Source of the DNA: Alphaproteobacteria bacterium | GTDB taxonomy: Bacteria > Pseudomonadota > Alphaproteobacteria > Rs-D84 | Reading direction: 5' to 3' | Assembly: GCA_029051085.1 (NCBI GenBank) | Contig: JAIDLK010000013.1 | Coordinates: 1-19,735, forward strand | DNA length: 19,735 nucleotides | Part shown: positions 14,120 to 19,735 of the stretch, one piece after another | How the letters are laid out: the number at the start of each line of letters is the position of its first letter | How positions within the stretch are numbered: position 1 is the first letter of the stretch | The notes under the pieces: model-generated | Seen by the model: only the letters and a program-made list of their open reading frames with translations | Databases searched by the model: none | Told to the model about the DNA's origin: nothing | Position numbers and translations under genes: made by a program

Positions 14120-14650
14120 TTATTTACCACCTTTTGTTGCGGTACCGCGGCAAGCGATGAACCAGTTAAGTATATATAGGGCAACACCAATGCAAATGCA
14201 AATATCGGCGACATTAAATGCAGGCCAATGTATTGTGCCGATATGAAAATCCAAAAAATCTACAACCGCGCCAAAGCGTATGCGGTCAATCAGATTGCCA
14301 ATCGCCCCGCCAAGAATCAGTGCAAGAGGCAAACGCTCTGAGGCGGCGGCACGCCGAATGGCATAATATCCAATAAATCCGATTATCACACCGGTTGCGA
14401 TGATTATCAACAATGGTGCAATTTCCCCCAGCCCCCGAAACAACGAAAACGATGCCCCCGGATTCCATGTAAATACTATATTAAAGAAATCCGTTACATG
14501 CGCCATCAGATACGGGACGGGTACAATCTCCCATGCGGGGCCCGCCAACGGGATGTCACCTGTAATTAAATAAATCAAAAATCCCTTGGATACCTGGTCC
14601 AATATGACCGCGCCGACGATAACCGCCAGCATCTTGAATATGTTTTTCAT
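14120..14650 (-). CDS. lspA: Lipoprotein signal peptidase (signal peptidase II)
   Basis: LspA cleaves the signal peptide of diacylglyceryl-modified prolipoproteins in the inner membrane. The product has 176 residues and four membrane helices. Family motifs are DQVSK at 18-22, TWNPGASFS at 61-69, GGAIGNLIDR at 114-123, and VVDFLDF with FNVAD. By comparison with the Pseudomonas structure, Asp131 and Asp149 are the catalytic pair. The start ATG has AAGGAAAGG upstream, and a promoter-like pair lies at 14675-14702. It forms a two-gene unit with yidC. Confidence 0.98.
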   Translation of the reverse strand: MKNIFKMLAVIVGAVILDQVSKGFLIYLITGDIPLAGPAWEIVPVPYLMAHVTDFFNIVFTWNPGASFSLFRGLGEIAPLLIIIATGVIIGFIGYYAIRRAAASERLPLALILGGAIGNLIDRIRFGAVVDFLDFHIGTIHWPAFNVADICICIGVALYILNWFIACRGTATKGGK

Positions 14651-14674
14651 GCACCTTTCCTTTTACCAACAGAA

Positions 14675-14702
14675 AATATAACACACGCACGCGCAAAAGC
14701 AA
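14675..14702 (-). promoter_or_regulatory. Candidate lspA-yidC promoter
   Basis: On the minus strand TTGCTT and TATATT are separated by 16 bases, 24 bases upstream of the lspA ATG. The position directly behind the antiporter terminator supports it, although the -35 box is poor. Confidence 0.4.
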
Positions 14703-14708
14703 ATAATA

Positions 14709-14728
14709 ATCGCCCCTTTCGGGGCGAT
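14709..14728 (-). terminator. Terminator after the cation/proton antiporter gene
   Basis: ATCGCCCC and its perfect complement form an 8-bp stem with a TTTC/GAAA loop, two bases after the antiporter stop. The minus strand then reads TATTATTTGC, a modest U-rich tail, so read-through into lspA is possible. Confidence 0.7.
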
Positions 14729-14730
14729 GG

Positions 14731-16434
14731 TTAGCGCGCTTCGGATATCGCGTTTAGTTTTTCATAATTATTTGCACGCATATCGGTTAACAGAGCCTCT
14801 ATTTTTGCATCGGAAATCCCCAGATGTTCAAGAAGACCGTACCCCAAAGAGAAAGAGGATTCCATCGTTTCCGGCAACGCTTCGGCAACGCCTTCTTTTA
14901 ACAGCAGCTTGGAATCCGCTAGATTACGCGCACGTGCAAATATCTTTACGCGCGGTGCAATTGACTTTACCGTTAAAACCGTTTCGCGGGCGGTTGTCGC
15001 ATTATCCAGCGCAACGACCACTGCACGCGTATTTTTAGGCGCCAGCCCAAAACTGCGCAGTACATCTGCATTTGTAGAATTGCCATAGACAACGTTATAA
15101 CCGGCCTCGCGCCCAAGCATAACGGCGTTAACACTTAAATCAAGCGCAACATAAGGTATTTTCTGGGCGGCCAACATTTTTGCCACAATCTGGCCGACGC
15201 GCCCAAATCCGCATATAATAACCTGAGGAACGACATCCGGCTGCATTTCGTTAATTTTGCGCGGATGGCGCTGGGGGAATAATTTGCCACGGCGCTGAAG
15301 ACAGTCGTATAACGCAAGCAGTAACGGCGTCATTATTATCGACAGGATTATTATGGCCGTTAAAATTTCCTCATGCGTACCGGGAATTGCGTTTATGCCG
15401 CCCTGCTTCATGGTCTGAAGCATAAGCAGGCCGAACTCGCCACCCTGGGCCAGGATAAGTGCGATTTTTGTCGCATCATAATCCGGAACACCACGCACAC
15501 GCGCCACAATAAATATCGCCAGAAACTTTACGGCAATCAGTCCGCCAAGCCCTATTAAAATCCAATACCAACGGTCCAATAAAAACGGAATGTTTAATCC
15601 CATACCCAATGAAACAAAGAACAGCGCCAAGAAAAGCATGGAGTATGGTCCGACCTCTGCACTTATTTGATGACGATAGATTGTTTCCGACATTAACATA
15701 CCGGCCAAAAACGCCCCCAGTCCCGCAGGCAGCCCCAAGGCGCCCATCGCAACCGCCCATACGGCAATTGTCAGCATGATAACCAGCAAGAAAGCCTCTT
15801 TGCTTTTTAGCTTTGCCACCATACGCAACAGCGGATTCAATATTAAACGCCCAACAAGGACAACACCCAGAATCAATCCGATGGAAAGAACAAGGATATC
15901 GATTGCCGTGGCCCCCAAATTAAAAGAACGCCCTGCAAAGACCGGCAACATCGCCAGCAGCGGAATGGATAGCAAATCTTGGAACAACAATATGGAAAAA
16001 GTTTGGTTCCCCATATTTGTATTCAGCTCATCACGGTCCGCCAACAGCTGCAGGTCTTCGGATGTACTGGACATCGCCAACAGCAGCGCAACCATTATTG
16101 TGCCCATTATTGTCCATGATGTTATTGTGTGCAGTATCGGGAACAACATCACCGCAACCATCATAACCTGGGCCGCGCCGAATCCAAATATTGTACGCTT
16201 CATCTGCCACAGCCGCTTCATATTTATCTGGAGACCGATATTAAACCACAAAAATATTATGCCCAGCTCGCCTAAAAACGCCCACGTATCGGTTAGCTGA
16301 AACAGATTCATAACAAACGGTCCCGACAGAACGCCGGCAAATAAAAAAGCCACAACCGTTCCAATGCGCGCGGCACGCAACATGAAAACAAGGCCGAACA
16401 ATATTGCAAAAAATATCAATACGGATACAGACAT
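14731..16434 (-). CDS. CPA2-family monovalent cation/proton antiporter with RCK (TrkA-N) domain
   Basis: The 567-residue product resembles KefB/KefC/YbaL-type exchangers, which move K+ or Na+ against H+ across the inner membrane. Residues 1-380 hold about twelve hydrophobic helices, including GELGIIFLWFNIGLQINMKR, a FQDLLSIPLLA segment (151-161) with the ion-site Asp153, PAGLGAFLAGMLMSE, and FFVSLGMGLNIPF. Residues 403-520 are a Rossmann-fold NAD-binding domain (VIICGFGRVGQIVA, LDLSVNAV, VYGNSTNADVL, VVVALDN). At 121-129 the common SSTAIALQ-like motif is SSTSEDLQ. A good GGGGGGAG site precedes the ATG. It follows rsmA by 41 bases, so it is probably in the same operon. No glutathione-binding insertion could be judged. 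Confidence 0.93.
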   Translation of the reverse strand: MSVSVLIFFAILFGLVFMLRAARIGTVVAFLFAGVLSGPFVMNLFQLTDTWAFLGELGIIFLWFNIGLQINMKRLWQMKRTIFGFGAAQVMMVAVMLFPILHTITSWTIMGTIMVALLLAMSSTSEDLQLLADRDELNTNMGNQTFSILLFQDLLSIPLLAMLPVFAGRSFNLGATAIDILVLSIGLILGVVLVGRLILNPLLRMVAKLKSKEAFLLVIMLTIAVWAVAMGALGLPAGLGAFLAGMLMSETIYRHQISAEVGPYSMLFLALFFVSLGMGLNIPFLLDRWYWILIGLGGLIAVKFLAIFIVARVRGVPDYDATKIALILAQGGEFGLLMLQTMKQGGINAIPGTHEEILTAIIILSIIMTPLLLALYDCLQRRGKLFPQRHPRKINEMQPDVVPQVIICGFGRVGQIVAKMLAAQKIPYVALDLSVNAVMLGREAGYNVVYGNSTNADVLRSFGLAPKNTRAVVVALDNATTARETVLTVKSIAPRVKIFARARNLADSKLLLKEGVAEALPETMESSFSLGYGLLEHLGISDAKIEALLTDMRANNYEKLNAISEAR

Positions 16435-16475
16435 CAGACTCCCCCCATTAACCCTCTGTCATTATATGAATAAGA

Positions 16476-17303
16476 TTATAGCACTATACTTTCCGCTAAT
16501 TCCATAAATTTTTCCGGCGCCAGGTCTTCGGCCCGTTCCGTCCCGCAAAGACCAAAGCGTTCCCAATCCACACCGGGAATAATTCCACGTATCATTTTAC
16601 GACGCATGCCGAATAAACGCGCGGTAATCTTTTCTATATTTTTCAAATTTTTTATAGCGGCGATTTTATCGGCATTGGGAATTATCTGAACTATGGCCGA
16701 CTGAACCTTTGGCTTTGGCACAAACGCCGTATTCGGCACGTCAAATAATATGCGACTGTCCGCAACCAATGATGCAAGAACCGCCAAACGCCCGTATGCA
16801 GCATCACCTTGCCGGGCAACAATACGCATCGCCACTTCACGCTGAAACATTAGTGTCATGGATTTGATTTTTGCCCCGGCGGCCGCCATCTGCAGCCATC
16901 CAATCAACAGCTCTGTCCCAACATTATACGGCAGGTTTGAACAAACAGCATATTCATCAACCCCAAGTGCGGCAAAATCGGTCTTTAACGCATCTCCATA
17001 AATAATGCTAAGCCGGCCGCCTGATGCCGCCGCAACGCGGGATAAAATAGGCTCGGTCGTCGTATCTTTCTCTATCGCGATGACACGCGGTGCACCCGCC
17101 GCCAACAGGGCACGCGTTAATCCAGCCGGACCGGGGCCAACCTCTATTACGGTTGTATTTGAAATATCCGGAACGCTGCGCGCAATGCGACCGGTTAAAT
17201 TTAAGTCAAACAGAAAGTTCTGTCCGAACTGTTTCTTGGGTTCCAAACCCGCATCACGCATCATGGCAGATACCGGCGGCAAAGAGCTTATTGTATCAGT
17301 CAT
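16476..17303 (-). CDS. rsmA: 16S rRNA dimethyladenosine transferase
   Basis: RsmA (KsgA) uses S-adenosylmethionine to dimethylate two adjacent adenines near the 3' end of 16S rRNA during late 30S assembly. The 275 residues fit the family. Motifs are PKKQFGQNFL at 23-32, VIEVGPGPAGLTRALL (SAM site), AIEKD, GDAL, and the catalytic SNLPYNVGT. The C-terminal region has VPKPKVQSAIVQI and FGMRRKMIRG. The start overlaps the recR stop by four bases (ATGA), a sign of coupling. Confidence 0.98.
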   Translation of the reverse strand: MTDTISSLPPVSAMMRDAGLEPKKQFGQNFLFDLNLTGRIARSVPDISNTTVIEVGPGPAGLTRALLAAGAPRVIAIEKDTTTEPILSRVAAASGGRLSIIYGDALKTDFAALGVDEYAVCSNLPYNVGTELLIGWLQMAAAGAKIKSMTLMFQREVAMRIVARQGDAAYGRLAVLASLVADSRILFDVPNTAFVPKPKVQSAIVQIIPNADKIAAIKNLKNIEKITARLFGMRRKMIRGIIPGVDWERFGLCGTERAEDLAPEKFMELAESIVL

Positions 17304-17899
17304 AATGCCTTGCGCCCCCCGAACGCCAATGTAAGCGTACCGTCATCTATATAATCCAAATCCCCACCCAGCGGCACACCGGATGCCAGTTCTGAAAAAT
17401 CAACCGAGGCGGCGTCACCGATAACCGACATGATATAATGCTGGGTCGTTTTACCTTCCACCGTGTTTGGCAATGCAAAAATTATTTCCGATATATTTTC
17501 ATTTGCGATGCGTGCCGGCAAAGACGCGATATTCAAATCATCGGGCAATGTTCCGGCCGCACCGGACAGCAATCCGCCGATAATATGATAGCGGCCGTGA
17601 AAAACCGATGCCTTTTCCAATGTCCAGACATCCGCCAAATCGCGAACCACGCACAACTGGCCGTTGGCACGCGATGCATCGCGGCAAAATTCACACGCCG
17701 CGGATGCCGCATCGGTTAAAACACCACATATCGGACATGGCGCAATAGAGCCCGCCGCATCGGCAAGCGCCGCCGCCAATGCCGCCGCGCGGCCACTTTT
17801 ATCCTGAAGCAAAGACAGCACGATACGCTGGCCCCCGCGGGCACCGACACGCGGCAGCTTTGCAAATTGTTTAATAAGCTTTTCTATTTTAGGATTCAT
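17300..17899 (-). CDS. recR: Recombination mediator RecR
   Basis: RecR, with RecO and RecF, loads RecA onto gapped DNA in the cytoplasm. The 199 residues match the family length. The helix-hairpin-helix segment is KLPRVGARGGQRIVLSLL; the zinc finger is CPIC followed 11 residues later by CEFC (Cys55, Cys58, Cys69, Cys72 by count); the Toprim region includes LCVVRDLADVWTLEKA and YHIIGGLLS; the end is GVPLGGDLDYIDDGTLTLAF. It starts 18 bases after the penicillin-binding protein gene and its TGA stop overlaps rsmA. recR is often next to dnaX and ybaB, which is not the case here. Confidence 0.98.
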   Translation of the reverse strand: MNPKIEKLIKQFAKLPRVGARGGQRIVLSLLQDKSGRAAALAAALADAAGSIAPCPICGVLTDAASAACEFCRDASRANGQLCVVRDLADVWTLEKASVFHGRYHIIGGLLSGAAGTLPDDLNIASLPARIANENISEIIFALPNTVEGKTTQHYIMSVIGDAASVDFSELASGVPLGGDLDYIDDGTLTLAFGGRKAL

Positions 17900-17917
17900 A
17901 ATGCCCCAATAATAACA

Positions 17918-19036
17918 TCAATGAAAAATATAGCAATCGATTCCGGCAGCGCCGGCGCGCGATTTCAAATCTGATGCGGCCGAATCCGACAAACCGTTTA
18001 CACGAACGCGGTACATCCCGGTACCGGTCGGTTCAATCACCGGGGTTGCGCCAACCGATTTTGCAACACGTGCAACCTGCTCTTTGGCGGCGGATTCCGA
18101 AGAAAAGGCGCCGAACTGGACCCCGGCGGTGCCGGCAGAATATGCGGGCGACACCTTTGTCGGTGCGGCCGCAACAGGCGACGCCGACGCGACCTGTGCG
18201 GTCTGCGGTGTTGTTTTTACCACCGGGGCGGCATTGGTCCCCAGCATATTAAAGCCTTTGTTTAACATATTTGTTGCGACCGCGGCACGAACATCTTTGT
18301 TCTCGGCCCCCAGTACAACGGACATAAGGTGATGGCCGTCACGCTTGGCGGTTGCAACCAACGAATATTTGGACTTATTCGTAAAACCGGTTTTCATTCC
18401 GTCACAACCGGGATATGTCCCCAGCAGTCTGTTGCCATTTGTATATGTTTTTCCGTTATAGACCCAAGTCTTTATACCAAAGTATTTCCAATATTGCGGA
18501 AAATGTTTATAGACGGCCATTGACAACAACGCAATATCGCGTGCGGTCGACATATGGTCGTCGTTTGGCAGACCTGATGAGTTTTCAAAATTAGTGCGCG
18601 CCAAACCAATCTCGCCCGCGACACGCGTCATCAGTGTTGCAAAATTTCCTTCTTTGCCGCCTTTTAAATTTTCAGCCAAAACGCGTGCAACGTCATTCGC
18701 ACTGACCACGGCAACAGCCTTTATCGCATCTTCGACGGTTATTTTGCTGCCCGCGGCCAGCCCCAGTTTTACCGGCGATGCATTTGCCGCATACTGCGAA
18801 ACAATCAAATAATCATCAAGATGGAGACGACCATGTTCCAACGCATCAAACGTTAAATACAAAGTCATGATTTTTGTTAAGCTGGCGGGATAATTTAAAT
18901 CATTTGCGTTTTCGGAATACAGAACACGGCCCGTATCCATATCGGCCACCATTGCCGCACGATAACCGGCGGCCGCAGCCAAAGACGGCATAAGCGCAAC
19001 AACCAATGCAATAATATGGTAAAAACGTACCCTCAT
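17918..19036 (-). CDS. D-alanyl-D-alanine carboxypeptidase (class C PBP) with SPOR domain
   Basis: This periplasmic enzyme removes the terminal D-alanine from peptidoglycan stem peptides (DacA/DacC-like, peptidase S11). Residues 1-23 form a signal peptide. All three active-site motifs are present: SLTK at 52-55, SAN at 112-114 and KTG at 215-217. A Pro/Ala/Thr linker (270-300) leads to a C-terminal SPOR domain (about 305-372: VQFGAFSSESAAKEQVARV, MYRVRVNGLSD). SPOR fusions to this peptidase are known in Alphaproteobacteria and direct the enzyme to division sites. The usual membrane-anchoring amphipathic helix is replaced by the SPOR domain. No ribosome-binding site is evident before the ATG, which lies 14 bases after the T-run of the pyruvate kinase terminator. 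Confidence 0.95.
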   Translation of the reverse strand: MRVRFYHIIALVVALMPSLAAAAGYRAAMVADMDTGRVLYSENANDLNYPASLTKIMTLYLTFDALEHGRLHLDDYLIVSQYAANASPVKLGLAAGSKITVEDAIKAVAVVSANDVARVLAENLKGGKEGNFATLMTRVAGEIGLARTNFENSSGLPNDDHMSTARDIALLSMAVYKHFPQYWKYFGIKTWVYNGKTYTNGNRLLGTYPGCDGMKTGFTNKSKYSLVATAKRDGHHLMSVVLGAENKDVRAAVATNMLNKGFNMLGTNAAPVVKTTPQTAQVASASPVAAAPTKVSPAYSAGTAGVQFGAFSSESAAKEQVARVAKSVGATPVIEPTGTGMYRVRVNGLSDSAASDLKSRAGAAGIDCYIFH

Positions 19037-19050
19037 AATATAAATGCTAC

Positions 19051-19080
19051 AAAAAATCCGCCCTTTGGGTCAAGGGCGGA
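19051..19080 (-). terminator. Intrinsic terminator of the pyruvate kinase gene
   Basis: TCCGCCCTT and AAGGGCGGA form a 9-bp stem with a six-base loop, followed on the minus strand by six T. It lies 29 bases after the pyruvate kinase stop. The downstream gene starts only 14 bases after the T-run, so its promoter must overlap the terminator or it depends on read-through. Confidence 0.88.
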
Positions 19081-19108
19081 TATAATCACAATCGAAAAAA
19101 TATTGCGA

Positions 19109-19735
19109 TTATTTTACCAGCATAGCAATGCGTTTTTCACCGCATACCGATACCAACGTGCCATTGATGCCACACTTGGCCGCCGCGGCCGCCGCATCAT
19201 GCGATGCAAACAGCGCCGCATCAAACATAGAGCGCACACCACGAGACAACGCCAACTGGTTGGCGACATAATCCTTGTCGCATACGGCGATAATCGGCAT
19301 ATTCGGACGACGGCAGGAAATTTCTGTGGCCGCCGCGGTGTCATTTGCAAAAACAACTATCGCATCAGCATTGTTCAGTTCGGCCATAACCGCAACCGAC
19401 AAAGACCAATCATTTTCCGGCAGGTCTTCAACATCAGACCAATCCTGATCGTTTTCAAGGGAATCCATATCGGCGTTTGCCAAAATTTTTGCCATTGTTT
19501 CAACAACGAACGGCGGATTTTCGCTGATGGTTGTTTCTTCGGATGTCATTGTGGAATCAACATGCAGATATGCCGCAGTTGCGATATCGGAAATTTCCGC
19601 ACGTGGCGGGAAATCACTGCTGACCATAGAACCCAACATCTGAGTCGCCATAATAACCGGCTTGTTCTTTTCACGGCACAGACGTACGATACGACTAGAA
19701 ATTGCCGGAACTTTTTCAAACGGTACTTCTACCGC
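19109..19735 (-). CDS. pyk: Pyruvate kinase, 3' part (5' end beyond window edge)
   Basis: Pyruvate kinase converts phosphoenolpyruvate and ADP to pyruvate and ATP. Only 208 codons are in the window. The catalytic-barrel end is recognisable: AVEVPFEKVPAISSRIVRLC, KPVIMATQMLGSMV (with the conserved Thr of ATQML) and FPPRAEISDIATA. The next block is altered: the usual GADAVMLSxETA reads HVDSTMTSEETT. An acidic linker (DMDSLENDQDWSDVEDLPEN) leads to a C-terminal domain with ADAIVVFANDTAAATEIS, RRPNMPIIAVC and VANQLALSRGV. It stops at GEKRIAMLVK, shorter than the normal ending that carries the effector-loop region. The frame is intact, so it is a divergent gene rather than a pseudogene as far as can be seen. 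Confidence 0.88.
   Translation of the reverse strand, partial: AVEVPFEKVPAISSRIVRLCREKNKPVIMATQMLGSMVSSDFPPRAEISDIATAAYLHVDSTMTSEETTISENPPFVVETMAKILANADMDSLENDQDWSDVEDLPENDWSLSVAVMAELNNADAIVVFANDTAAATEISCRRPNMPIIAVCDKDYVANQLALSRGVRSMFDAALFASHDAAAAAAKCGINGTLVSVCGEKRIAMLVK

Noticed and set aside
15776..16300. Plus-strand frame of 174 codons opposite the antiporter
   Set aside because: It is antisense to a hydrophobic gene with intact family motifs; the Ile/Asn/Arg-rich composition is that of a complement frame.
1..19735. CRISPR array, insertion sequence or prophage
   Set aside because: No spaced direct repeats, transposase, integrase or structural phage genes were seen; only the two small genes hint weakly at phage origin.

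Overview
The window looks like chromosomal DNA of a member of the Alphaproteobacteria, probably an uncultured, host-associated one. The reasons are a tRNA-Trp gene directly ahead of secE-nusG-rplK-rplA-rplJ-rplL-rpoB, two proteins ending in SPOR domains (a penicillin-binding protein and a secretion protein), a VirB-type secretion gene set, and conserved but visibly divergent core proteins (RpoB, pyruvate kinase). The lineage is an inference from gene content; no 16S or marker placement was possible. The standard genetic code fits: TGG encodes Trp, and TGA is a plausible stop for recR and the penicillin-binding protein.

Positions 1-6512 (minus strand) hold one long transcription/translation operon read from right to left: tRNA-Trp, secE, nusG, an unlisted 47-codon gene, rplK, rplA, rplJ, rplL and rpoB (cut by the window edge). 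Each intergenic gap contains an RNA hairpin, consistent with ribosomal-protein autoregulation and transcript processing. A good sigma70-like promoter lies at 6594-6622.

Positions 6691-11590 (plus strand) hold a divergent three-gene type IV secretion operon, virB8-virB9-virB10, with its own promoter and a strong terminator. No ATPase, VirB4, VirB6, VirB7, VirB11 or VirD4 gene is next to it. The VirB9 protein carries a C-terminal SPOR domain, and the VirB10 protein carries an extra periplasmic beta-sandwich-like region and a cysteine-rich tail. This is the most unusual part of the window.

Positions 11600-12541 (plus strand) hold two small hypothetical genes behind a promoter preceded by repeated GATTCG motifs; the second may be a minimal permuted papain-like protein. 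They end at a bidirectional terminator shared with yidC.

Positions 12546-19735 (minus strand) hold housekeeping genes: lspA-yidC (membrane protein and lipoprotein biogenesis), dacA-like/recR/rsmA/CPA2 antiporter as a second compact operon, and the 3' part of a divergent pyruvate kinase gene with its own terminator. No CRISPR array, insertion sequence or rRNA was seen.
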